In this document: positions 1-5,919 of the stretch, piece by piece
How positions within the stretch are numbered: the first letter of the stretch is position 1
How the letters are laid out: each line of letters starts with the position of its first letter
DNA from: a bacterium
GTDB taxonomy: Bacteria > Bacillota_I > Bacilli_A > RF39 > UBA660
Assembly (NCBI GenBank): GCA_014845975.1
Contig: RKAN01000060.1
Span: forward strand, 1-6,924
Length of the DNA: 6,924 bases
Direction: 5' to 3'
Notes under the pieces: model-generated
The model's input: the letters and a program-made list of their open reading frames with translations, nothing else
What the model was told of the DNA's origin: nothing
The model's database searches: none
Translations under genes and position numbers: made by a program

Positions 1-545
1 ATAAAATTATTTTTTTGTACTTTTTGAGCATCTTTTCGATATTGTATATATTTTTCACTCAAATAATCTTTTACTAAGAATTCACCTAAAATTGAAAAAC
101 ATTCTGTATAATAACTCGTTGTAGGGTTTAATAATTCTTCTTTTGTATTGGTTGAGTGTAAGAATTCATGAACTATTGTAAATACATCTGATATATTATT
201 GTACATTCGAATTTGAAAGGAATTATCAATTGAATCAAAATATGATTTTTCACCGGTAATTTCAAATCTCATTTGTTTTTCTTCTAAAATTTGATTAAAA
301 GAAGTGGAATATTCAGAATTTAAAATTTTTAAAAATTCATCTCCATAATTAATCATTTGTTTTATACTAATTTTTTTCTTAGGAACAAATAGTACTTTAT
401 TTTTATTATTCATTGGATACAAATTTTCTATAATGATATTACATAATCTCTCTTCAAATAAAAAATCATCTTCAAAAACAGGATAGTCTTCATAAAGAAA
501 AGTATCAATTTTTTGGTTTAAAATTCTATACTCTTGTTTATTCAA
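1..545 (-). CDS. M3-like (oligoendopeptidase F-related) zinc metallopeptidase, C-terminus cut by window edge
   Basis: The open frame runs off the left edge and shows 181 residues. I read HEFLH at residues 126-130, preceded by SDVFTIV, and then ECFSILGE at 148-155. This matches the gluzincin pattern of peptidase family M3: HExxH supplies two zinc ligands and the catalytic Glu, and ExxSxxxE supplies the third ligand. The context 'DVFT-hydrophobic-HE-x-x-HS' is typical of oligoendopeptidase F. Two things are odd. The usual HExGH glycine is Leu, and the motif lies near residue 126, whereas full PepF-type enzymes have it several hundred residues in, so most of the helical N-terminal lobe is missing. 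No signal peptide is visible, so it is probably cytoplasmic. I chose the TTG start at 545, which overlaps the queA stop by 8 bases and has GGAG 12 bases upstream. In-frame ATGs at 599 and 608 are possible but would overlap queA by more than 60 bases and lack a clear ribosome binding site. Substrate is unknown. Confidence 0.72.
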   Translation of the reverse strand, partial: MNKQEYRILNQKIDTFLYEDYPVFEDDFLFEERLCNIIIENLYPMNNKNKVLFVPKKKISIKQMINYGDEFLKILNSEYSTSFNQILEEKQMRFEITGEKSYFDSIDNSFQIRMYNNISDVFTIVHEFLHSTNTKEELLNPTTSYYTECFSILGEFLVKDYLSEKYIQYRKDAQKVQKNNF

Positions 546-1563
546 TGAACATCGAATCTCCAAAGGAAAAGAAACGATATTTTTCTTTGATAGCTTCATT
601 ATAAGCATTCAAGATATTTTCTTTCCCAGCTAAAGCACTTACTAACATTACCAAAGTAGATTTAGGAAGATGAAAATTGGTAATAAGAGAGTCAATTGCT
701 TTAAATTGATATCCAGGATAAATAAAGATATCTGTCCAACCACTACATTCTTTAAACTCTGGATAAAGACTCCTAATTGTTTCTAATGTTCTAGTGGAAG
801 TTGTTCCTACACTAATAATTCTCTTTCCATCTTTTTTAGCCTGATTTAAAATATCTGCTGTTTCTTTACTCATTTGATAAAATTCACTATGCATTTTATG
901 ATCATGAATATCCTCTACTGCAACAGGTCTAAAAGTACCAAGGCCTACATGCAAAGTAATCGTTGTAATAGTTACTCCTTTTTGGTTTAATTCTTCTAAT
1001 AATTCTTTTGTAAAATGAAGGCCTGCTGTTGGAGCAGCTGCACTTCCTATATTTTTTGCATAAACAGTTTGATAACGATCCTTATCTTCTAATTTTTCAT
1101 GAATATAAGGAGGTAATGGCATTTCCCCTAGTTGGTCTAATATTTCGTATAAAATTCCTTTATATTCTAATTTAAAAATTCGAATTCCATCTTCTTTTGC
1201 TTCTATACACTTTGCTTTTAGTAAACCATTTCCAAAATCAACAACAGTTCCAACTTTAATTCTTTTTGCTGGCTTTGTTAAACACTCCCATGTATTATTT
1301 TCTTTTTCTTTTAATAAAAGCATTTCTATGACCGCATTTGTCTCTTCTTTTACTCCATAAAGCCTAGCGGGCATAACTTTTGTATCATTTAACACTAAAA
1401 CATCGTTAGGTCCTAATAGTTCTATCAAATCATGGAAATGTTTATGTTCGATTTTACCTGTTCTTTTATTTAATACTAACATTCTAGAGGTATCTCTTTT
1501 TTCTATAGGAGTTTGAGCTATTAACTCTTCTGGTAAATTAAAATCAAATTCTTCTACTTTCAT
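538..1563 (-). CDS. queA: S-adenosylmethionine:tRNA ribosyltransferase-isomerase QueA
   Basis: QueA transfers and isomerises the ribosyl group of S-adenosylmethionine onto 7-aminomethyl-7-deazaguanine in tRNA, giving epoxyqueuosine at wobble position 34 in the cytoplasm. The protein is 341 residues, the normal family length. Family motifs are in order: [10 protein letters not shown] at 10-19, [11 protein letters not shown] at 58-68, PLPPYI at 149-154, [12 protein letters not shown] at 174-185, [10 protein letters not shown] at 205-214, MHSEFYQM at 224-231, [11 protein letters not shown] at 251-261, [16 protein letters not shown] at 295-310, and [12 protein letters not shown] at 329-340. The start is set at ATG 1563 because MKVEEFDF matches the family N-terminus and AGGTGA lies five bases upstream; the longer GTG start at 1572 is part of that ribosome binding site. 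Its first 20 bases overlap the end of the upstream 252-codon gene, which suggests translational coupling. The order ruvB-(inserted genes)-queA is a variant of the Bacillota ruvA-ruvB-queA-tgt block; tgt is not next downstream here. Confidence 0.97.
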   Translation of the reverse strand: MKVEEFDFNLPEELIAQTPIEKRDTSRMLVLNKRTGKIEHKHFHDLIELLGPNDVLVLNDTKVMPARLYGVKEETNAVIEMLLLKEKENNTWECLTKPAKRIKVGTVVDFGNGLLKAKCIEAKEDGIRIFKLEYKGILYEILDQLGEMPLPPYIHEKLEDKDRYQTVYAKNIGSAAAPTAGLHFTKELLEELNQKGVTITTITLHVGLGTFRPVAVEDIHDHKMHSEFYQMSKETADILNQAKKDGKRIISVGTTSTRTLETIRSLYPEFKECSGWTDIFIYPGYQFKAIDSLITNFHLPKSTLVMLVSALAGKENILNAYNEAIKEKYRFFSFGDSMFIE

Positions 1564-2302
1564 ATTTTTCACCTACATCTTCTTTCATTTTTTGAGCACT
1601 TATAATTTCATGTTCTTCTAAATTTTGATATTCTATCCACATATCTGGGTAATATTCCTGAATTCCATTCAAGAAATTTTCTAAAAAATCATCTTTTAGA
1701 GATTGATTACAAACAATAACACCTGAGTTATCTGAATTTTTTACAACTTGCATAAATCCAATTCTCACAAGATAATTTTCGATACTCGAATACTTTTGTA
1801 TATAATTTAAAAAATCATCATATAATTCTTGATTATATATCATTTTTTCTAATAAAAATACTTTAGCTACTTCTAAATGGTTGATTTCTTTTTCTCTAGA
1901 AAGTCTCAATTGAATTCCAACAGGAGAAATAAATGACGTTTCAATTGAATCTACGCCAATATGTTGAATTTTATAATTTTCATCGGTTGCTTTTAAATAA
2001 GCTTTTATTTTTAAATTCGGGTAAACCTCAATTAAATCATTATTTTTACCAATCAAAATAGATTCTTCTTGCATAAATGGATTTTGAATTTTATAGTCTA
2101 AATATAAAACAGCAAAATCTAAATAAGGATTAAAATAATGATAATCCTTTTGAAATTCATAAAATATTTCTTTATTTATTTGATTAGTTTCAATAAAATG
2201 ATTCACAATACTTTCAAAAAAATTTCCAATTTCGTAATACGGAATATCTATGCTTTCATTTTGTGGAGTTATAATTTTTGTTTTAAATAGACTTTCCGAC
2301 AT
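1544..2302 (-). CDS. Unknown two-repeat protein, paralog B (252 aa)
   Basis: I do not recognise a named family. The protein is clearly paralogous to the gene just upstream: IPYYEIG at 20-26 matches [26 protein letters not shown] at 54-72 matches the same region of the other protein, and ENYLVRIGF at 175-183 matches ENYMIVRLGF. It also repeats internally. Unit 1 is about residues 8-76 (IITPQNES... to ...DYKIQNPF) and unit 2 about 123-187 (SFISPVG... to ...VRIGFMQV). No signal peptide, membrane segment or Cys/His metal cluster is seen, so it is probably a soluble cytoplasmic protein. The tail after residue 190 is acidic and Glu-rich. The ATG start at 2302 has no clear ribosome binding site and lies 20 bases inside the upstream gene, but the N-terminal length before IPYY matches the paralog. 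The gene ends in TGA inside the queA start region. Function unknown. Confidence 0.88.
   Translation of the reverse strand: MSESLFKTKIITPQNESIDIPYYEIGNFFESIVNHFIETNQINKEIFYEFQKDYHYFNPYLDFAVLYLDYKIQNPFMQEESILIGKNNDLIEVYPNLKIKAYLKATDENYKIQHIGVDSIETSFISPVGIQLRLSREKEINHLEVAKVFLLEKMIYNQELYDDFLNYIQKYSSIENYLVRIGFMQVVKNSDNSGVIVCNQSLKDDFLENFLNGIQEYYPDMWIEYQNLEEHEIISAQKMKEDVGEKYESRRI
1569..1574 (-). promoter_or_regulatory. Ribosome binding site of queA
   Basis: On the minus strand AGGTGA is followed by five bases (AAAAT) and the ATG at 1563. It lies inside the coding end of the upstream 252-codon gene. It decides the queA start, because the alternative GTG at 1572 overlaps this site and has no separate binding site. 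Confidence 0.7.
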
Positions 2303-3035
2303 GAATAGAATCTAACCCCAAGTTAATTTCTTCAGAAATTGGTAAAAAACATACTTTTTTGTATTTGTTTTGATATATTTTTTGAAAGTCGTCTATCCAA
2401 TTTAAATTCAAGACATCATTATAAATTACATTCCCATAATCAGTATCAAAAATACACAAGTGTGCAAATCCTAGACGAACTATCATATAATTTTCAATTG
2501 TTGGAGAAATGTCATTCATAGATGAGTTAGTCATAAATTGAATATAATCTTCATAAATTTCTTTGTTATTGATCAATAATTGATTTAATATTAATTGTGC
2601 AGTTTTAGGGTGTCCCATATCAATTTTTCTATTGACTTTAAAACCAATGCCATTAGGATCTATAAATCCTTCTTTAACAGATGTATCCTGATAATTTGTA
2701 ATCTGCAAATCACTATCGCTCACACTAGTATATTTTTCTATTCGTGACTTATGTTCTGTTGATTTTGTTATAAAATAATTTCCTATAGCATAACCAATCG
2801 TATTTTTTTGAAGAAAAGGATTGATTATTTTATAACCCAGCTGAAATATTACAAAATCGAAATAAGGATTAAAATAATGGTAATGACTAGAAAATTTTTC
2901 AAATTGTTCTTGGTTATCGTGAGATATGGAAACATATTGTTCACATAGTTGTTTTGTATATAAACCTAGTTTATAATATGGAATATTATAAACTTCACCA
3001 TCTGGTGAAATAAGACCTGATTCTAAACGCTCCAT
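2283..3035 (-). CDS. Unknown two-repeat protein, paralog A (250 aa)
   Basis: This is the upstream member of the paralog pair and the first gene after ruvB. Unit 1 covers about residues 7-74, from GLISPDG through IPYYKLG (18-24) and YHYFNPYFDFVIFQLGYKI (52-70) to NPF. Unit 2 covers about 123-196, from GFIDPNG through GHPKTAQLI (141-149) to ENYMIVRLGFAHL (181-193). The units share '(F/L)I(S/D)P(D/N)G', a helical middle rich in Gln, Phe and Tyr, and a final hydrophobic 'ϕϕxxLG(Y/F)' strand. A linker at 78-120 and a C-terminal segment at 197-250 are not repeated. There is no signal peptide, membrane segment or recognisable catalytic motif. The start is firm: GGAGG with a four-base spacer before ATG 3035, ten bases after the ruvB stop, so it is cotranscribed with ruvB. 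I cannot assign a function. Location in the ruvAB operon does not by itself show a role in recombination. Confidence 0.9.
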   Translation of the reverse strand: MERLESGLISPDGEVYNIPYYKLGLYTKQLCEQYVSISHDNQEQFEKFSSHYHYFNPYFDFVIFQLGYKIINPFLQKNTIGYAIGNYFITKSTEHKSRIEKYTSVSDSDLQITNYQDTSVKEGFIDPNGIGFKVNRKIDMGHPKTAQLILNQLLINNKEIYEDYIQFMTNSSMNDISPTIENYMIVRLGFAHLCIFDTDYGNVIYNDVLNLNWIDDFQKIYQNKYKKVCFLPISEEINLGLDSIHVGKSI

Positions 3036-3039
3036 AATT

Positions 3040-3044
3040 CCTCC
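3040..3044 (-). promoter_or_regulatory. Ribosome binding site of the 250-aa unknown gene
   Basis: GGAGG on the minus strand with a four-base spacer (AATT) before ATG 3035. It lies in the ten-base gap after the ruvB stop codon. It is one of the two strongest sites in the window and indicates that the unknown gene is actively translated. Confidence 0.75.
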
Positions 3045-3045
3045 G

Positions 3046-4053
3046 CTATAACTCTATTCTTTCTTGATGATTAATTTTCAAGTGCTCATAAGCTTTTTCT
3101 GTTACAACACGACCTCTACTAGTTCTTTTTAAAAGTCCTAACTGTAAAAGATATGGCTCATAAACATCCTCGATTGTCGTTTGCTCTTCCCCGATTGAAG
3201 AAGCAATCGCTTCTATTCCTACAGGACCACCGTTAAATTTTTCAATAATTGATTTTAATAAATTGTAATCCGTTTCATCTAATCCTAACTCATCTACTTT
3301 TAATTTATCTAAGGCCAATGAAACAATTTTTTTATTAATAATGCCATCCCCCATTACTAAAGCATAATCACGAACTCTTTTAAATAATCGATTAGCGATA
3401 CGTGGTGTTCCTCTACTTCTTTTTGCCAAAGAAATTGCTGCATCATCTTCAATTGGTACTTCTAATACTTTACTTGTTCTTTTAATAATTTTAGTCAAAT
3501 CTTCTACAGAATAATAATTCAATTTTGAAACAATTCCAAAACGATCTCGAAGTGGACTTGATAAATCTCCTGCTCTAGTAGTCGCACCAACTAAAGTAAA
3601 TGGTGGAAGTTCTATGCGAATACTTCTACTACTTGAATCATTTCCAACTACAATATCTAAAACATAATCTTCCATTGCAGAGTATAAAATTTCTTCTACA
3701 AATCTAGGAATACGATGAATTTCATCAATAAACAAAACATCCCCTGGTTCTAATGATGATAAGACAGCAGCTAAATCTCCTGTTTTTTCGATGGCAGGGC
3801 CACTTGCTGTCTTAATATTTACTCCAAGTTCATTCGCAATAATATTTGCTAAAGTTGTTTTTCCAAGGCCTGGAGGCCCATACAATAAGACATGGTCTAG
3901 TGATTCATTTCGCATTTTTGCAGCTTTGATAAAAACATTTAAATTTTCTTTTACTTCATTTTGACCAATGTAATCCGATATACTAATTGGTCTAATAGAA
4001 TTTTCACCATTATCTTCAATTATTTCTTCAGGATTCATAATTCTCTCTTCCAC
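3046..4053 (-). CDS. ruvB: Holliday junction branch migration DNA helicase RuvB
   Basis: RuvB is the AAA+ ATPase that forms hexameric rings on RuvA-bound Holliday junctions and drives branch migration in recombination and fork repair. The protein has 335 residues, the usual length. Visible motifs are Walker [10 protein letters not shown] at 59-67, Walker [10 protein letters not shown] at 106-114, sensor 1 GATTRAG at 156-162, the arginine finger region SPLRDRFG at 166-173, sensor 2 GTPRIANR at 215-222, and the C-terminal winged helix [16 protein letters not shown] at 275-290 with [15 protein letters not shown] at 301-315. The start is GTG at 4053, with AAAGG about nine bases upstream; the family N-terminus (MEERI...) supports it. 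An in-frame ATG at 4038 behind GGAAGAGAG is a weaker alternative. The stop of the upstream 133-codon gene falls between the RuvB binding site and its start, so the two are probably translationally coupled. Confidence 0.98.
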   Translation of the reverse strand: MEERIMNPEEIIEDNGENSIRPISISDYIGQNEVKENLNVFIKAAKMRNESLDHVLLYGPPGLGKTTLANIIANELGVNIKTASGPAIEKTGDLAAVLSSLEPGDVLFIDEIHRIPRFVEEILYSAMEDYVLDIVVGNDSSSRSIRIELPPFTLVGATTRAGDLSSPLRDRFGIVSKLNYYSVEDLTKIIKRTSKVLEVPIEDDAAISLAKRSRGTPRIANRLFKRVRDYALVMGDGIINKKIVSLALDKLKVDELGLDETDYNLLKSIIEKFNGGPVGIEAIASSIGEEQTTIEDVYEPYLLQLGLLKRTSRGRVVTEKAYEHLKINHQERIEL

Positions 4054-4057
4054 AAAA

Positions 4058-4459
4058 TCACGCCTTTCTAAATAAAATCACTTTACAAGGAGTTTCCTCG
4101 TTGATTTTATTTAATTTTTCTACTGATTTTTCAATATCAGTAGGTTCTAAAATTTCATTTAAATAATAAATTAATGCCCTTTTTAAATATTCTCTAGTCA
4201 ATGGTTTTTTGTCTCTTACACTATAGAAAATAGCGTCACTAAAAAATAAACTTGCACTATTAAAAAAATAATCTTGTTGATCGCATTCTTGTAATATTTC
4301 TAAAAAAATATTATCTATTTGTCTTAATTCCGATTCTGAAATTCTAATTTTTAAAGTTGGGTAATCAAGTTTTAATAATTTTAGTAAACTCAATTGATAC
4401 TCCACAGCAACATTTATTTTAACTTTGTTTTGTTTACTTTGAAATTGTATAATTTTCAT
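4058..4459 (-). CDS. Unknown 133-aa protein encoded between ruvA and ruvB
   Basis: I do not recognise this family. It is an apparently soluble, mostly helical protein with a Lys-rich N-terminal strand ([15 protein letters not shown]), a Leu-rich segment at about 23-36, an acidic helix with ECDQQDYFF at about 58-66, a second helical part ([16 protein letters not shown] at 89-104), and a short C-terminal strand CKVILFRKA. No signal peptide or membrane span is evident. Two Cys residues (59 and 125) do not form a metal motif. The ATG at 4459 is preceded by TAGGTG, whose TAG is also the ruvA stop codon, so translation is tightly linked to ruvA. It ends in TGA four bases before the ruvB start. It is real by spacing and ribosome binding site, but its role in or apart from RuvAB is unknown. 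Confidence 0.85.
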   Translation of the reverse strand: MKIIQFQSKQNKVKINVAVEYQLSLLKLLKLDYPTLKIRISESELRQIDNIFLEILQECDQQDYFFNSASLFFSDAIFYSVRDKKPLTREYLKRALIYYLNEILEPTDIEKSVEKLNKINEETPCKVILFRKA

Positions 4460-4467
4460 ATCTACAC

Positions 4468-5016
4468 CTATTTTAGCATTAGTTTTAATGCTTCCTTCAC
4501 TTGATTTTCTAAAGTTTGTTCTGTAATTTTAGGTAATATTTTTTTTATATCAGCTGGTTTATAGCCTAAAGATTTTAAAGTTTCTATTAATTCATCTTTA
4601 GAGTCTATCTCTTCTATCTCTCCAGAAGCTAAATTTCCTTTTAAATCTAAAATCATTTGTCTAGCCACTTTATCCCCTATTTTAGGGAACTTCTTTAAAT
4701 ATAAAATATTTTCTCTTTCAATTGCATCTATAATTCCCGCGATAGATCCAGTGGCAAACATAGGAAGGGCCATTTTACATCCTAATCCTTTTACACTGAT
4801 TAGTTTCAAAAATAAATTTTTTTCTTCTTTTTCTTTAAAGCCATATAAAGTATGTTCATCTTCTCTGATATACTCATATAAATAAATTTTATATTCTTGA
4901 TCCACTTGAAAGGAATAAGGATTTGCTACATAAATAATATAACCAATACCATTTGTTTCTATCACTACGTAGTTGCTTTCAATTTCTGTAATTTTTCCCT
5001 TAATATATGCATACAT
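4468..5016 (-). CDS. ruvA: Holliday junction branch migration complex subunit RuvA
   Basis: RuvA binds four-way DNA junctions as a tetramer and loads RuvB. From ATG 5016 the protein has 182 residues. The N-terminal OB fold begins MYAYIKGKI and includes GIGYIIY at 24-29. The loop REDEHTLYGF at 51-60 carries the acidic pin residues that lie at the junction centre. Two helix-hairpin-helix motifs follow: VKGLGCKMAL at 75-84 and FPKIGDKVARQMI at 110-122. The flexible linker and RuvB-binding domain III span about 135-182 (DELIETLKSLGYKPADI...). The longer open frame from ATG 5034 adds six residues (MSLVNV), but MYAYIKGKI aligns with the family start and has GGTGA five bases upstream. The second motif has PKIG rather than the common PGIG. 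It heads the operon with the 133-codon gene and ruvB. Confidence 0.96.
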   Translation of the reverse strand: MYAYIKGKITEIESNYVVIETNGIGYIIYVANPYSFQVDQEYKIYLYEYIREDEHTLYGFKEKEEKNLFLKLISVKGLGCKMALPMFATGSIAGIIDAIERENILYLKKFPKIGDKVARQMILDLKGNLASGEIEEIDSKDELIETLKSLGYKPADIKKILPKITEQTLENQVKEALKLMLK

Positions 5017-5021
5017 AACAT

Positions 5022-5026
5022 TCACC
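5022..5026 (-). promoter_or_regulatory. Ribosome binding site of ruvA
   Basis: GGTGA on the minus strand with a five-base spacer before ATG 5016. It supports the shorter RuvA start over ATG 5034, which has only AT-rich sequence upstream. Confidence 0.6.
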
Positions 5027-5037
5027 AATGACATTGT

Positions 5038-5043
5038 ATCATA
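5038..5043 (-). promoter_or_regulatory. Possible -10 box upstream of ruvA
   Basis: TATGAT on the minus strand would place the transcript start about seven bases downstream, near 5031, just before the GGTGA-ATG of ruvA and inside the longer alternative frame. No convincing -35 hexamer is seen 16-18 bases upstream. In DNA this AT-rich a chance match is quite possible; the support is its position, directly after the secG terminator candidate. Confidence 0.35.
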
Positions 5044-5089
5044 AATCAGATTTTTTTAAAAGAGATTACGAACATATTTTCGAGTAAAT

Positions 5090-5109
5090 AAAAAAGGATT
5101 TTAAAATCC
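5090..5109 (-). terminator. Probable weak intrinsic terminator overlapping the secG stop
   Basis: The minus strand reads GGATTTTAAAATCC, a perfect 14-base palindrome (5109-5096), followed at once by six T and, after one A, three more T. The secG stop codon TAA lies in its centre. With a TTAA loop the stem is only five base pairs with two G-C pairs, so it is weak alone. Position and T run fit an intrinsic terminator that separates secG from ruvA, possibly with read-through. Confidence 0.5.
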
Positions 5110-5313
5110 CATAATAAAACATATAACAAAGTAAATAGCTCCTAGGAAAAATGTTAATCTTGTAATAAAAAGTTCTCCGCCTCTTTCTTTACGGTTTTTA
5201 AACAAGCTATCATTTCCACCCATTAAGGTAGCAGAAGCTCCCTCTGCTTTTCCGGCTTGTAACAATACAATTGCAATCAATAATATTGAAATAATGATTA
5301 ATACTGTTTTCAT
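5101..5313 (-). CDS. secG: Preprotein translocase subunit SecG
   Basis: SecG is the small, non-essential membrane subunit of the SecYEG channel and assists SecA-driven protein export. At 70 residues it has the usual size for Bacillota. Two hydrophobic helices are visible at about 3-20 and 48-68. The connecting loop carries the family signature: LLQAGKAEG at 17-25, a Gly/Ser-rich stretch with MGGNDSLFKNRKERGGE at 31-47, then LFITRLTFFLG at 48-58. The start is certain, with AGGAGG six bases before ATG 5313. It stands alone between an AT-rich promoter region and a hairpin over its stop codon, so it may form its own transcript, or may be read together with the unknown membrane protein upstream. 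In many Bacilli secG is followed by rnr and smpB; here ruvA follows instead. Confidence 0.95.
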   Translation of the reverse strand: MKTVLIIISILLIAIVLLQAGKAEGASATLMGGNDSLFKNRKERGGELFITRLTFFLGAIYFVICFIMGF

Positions 5314-5319
5314 GAGTTA

Positions 5320-5325
5320 CCTCCT
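5320..5325 (-). promoter_or_regulatory. Ribosome binding site of secG
   Basis: AGGAGG on the minus strand, six bases (TAACTC) before ATG 5313. It is the best match to the anti-Shine-Dalgarno sequence in the window and points to high translation of this short gene. Confidence 0.8.
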
Positions 5326-5336
5326 CGCTATTTAAT

Positions 5337-5377
5337 AATTTAACATAAAAGATATAAAAATACAATCATTATGTAAA
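5337..5377 (-). promoter_or_regulatory. Candidate promoter region for secG
   Basis: The 99-base gap before secG is almost pure A and T. Two overlapping sigma-A-like arrangements can be read on the minus strand: TTTACA (5377-5372) with TATCTT 17 bases on (5354-5349), and TTGTAT (5365-5360) with an extended TGT-TAAATT box 17 bases on (TAAATT at 5342-5337). The second would start transcription near 5330, shortly before the AGGAGG. Either match could arise by chance in this composition. No other element is visible in the gap. Confidence 0.35.
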
Positions 5378-5412
5378 AATTAATCTTTAAATACTTATTT
5401 AATTATATAAAA

Positions 5413-5919
5413 TTAATACTCATATATTATTTCAAATTCTAAATTTGATAATATAATTGTTACTTGATAAATTTTATTTTCCTTTTCAACGGTAATAATT
5501 TTTTCATTTTCTAATTGATAATCTTTACCTACTCTAGAGTCTTCATATTCTGTTTTACTATATGGTGTTTGATTTTTCAGTTTTTCATAAATCTTTGAGC
5601 TATCTATATAAGGAAGAATTTCAGGATATATAAAATTATTTTTATCTTCATGATAAAGTTGATTTTGATAAGTAAATATATTTTCGCTGTTAATTACTTC
5701 TCCCTCAATTATTTCATTATTAATTTCTATTTGATAACGATAATTTTTTAAAGAACCAAATTTTTCTAAAGAAGTTTGATATGACTCTTTTGTATCTTTT
5801 AAAGCAAAAGAAATGTACAAAAATATAGCACTAAAAAATAATAAATAAAGACCTAAGATCATACAAGAACGCCACTTTGGAATTTTCCATAGTTCTATAA
5901 TAGTCGAAAAAACATTCAT
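5413..5919 (-). CDS. Unknown single-pass membrane protein (168 aa)
   Basis: I do not recognise a family. A short cytoplasmic N-terminus with KIPKWR at 12-17 precedes one strong hydrophobic segment at about 19-40 (ILGLYLLFFSAIFLYISFAL). By the positive-inside rule the N-terminus is inside and the remaining 128 residues are outside the cell. There is no lipobox Cys after the segment, so it is an anchored protein and not a lipoprotein. The outer domain is rich in Tyr, Glu, Asn and Ile and alternates short strands such as YRYQIEINNEIIEGEVI at 60-76 and IYQVTIILSNLEFEIIYEY at 150-168, which suggests a mostly beta fold. Its ATG overlaps the fmt stop by one base (TAATG), so translation is coupled to fmt. 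A weak AGGA lies about 13 bases upstream. A role in secretion or envelope upkeep is only a guess from neighbouring secG. Confidence 0.85.
   Translation of the reverse strand: MNVFSTIIELWKIPKWRSCMILGLYLLFFSAIFLYISFALKDTKESYQTSLEKFGSLKNYRYQIEINNEIIEGEVINSENIFTYQNQLYHEDKNNFIYPEILPYIDSSKIYEKLKNQTPYSKTEYEDSRVGKDYQLENEKIITVEKENKIYQVTIILSNLEFEIIYEY

Noticed and set aside
546..608. Longer N-terminus for the peptidase-like gene from ATG 599 or 608
   Set aside because: It would overlap queA by 62-71 bases with no clear ribosome binding site, and the extra residues come from sequence already fixed by the QueA C-terminal motif. TTG 545 is preferred, though not certain.
1564..1572. GTG 1572 as the queA start
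   Set aside because: The GTG is itself part of the AGGTGA binding site for ATG 1563, and family QueA proteins begin at MKV.
2339..2521. A 60-codon open frame on the plus strand inside the 250-aa unknown gene
   Set aside because: It lies wholly within a well-supported gene on the other strand, has no ribosome binding site, and shows no recognisable protein features; it is a shadow frame.
3035..3046. The two-repeat proteins as mobile-element or phage insertions in the ruv operon
   Set aside because: There are no terminal repeats, target duplications, transposase or integrase remains, and base composition matches the neighbours; tight operon spacing argues for long residence.
5387..5402. AT-only inverted repeat TTAAATAAGTATTTAA after the membrane protein gene
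   Set aside because: It has no G-C pairs in the stem, only a two-base loop and no clean T run after it. In such AT-rich spacer DNA a chance palindrome is likely, so I do not call it a terminator or operator.
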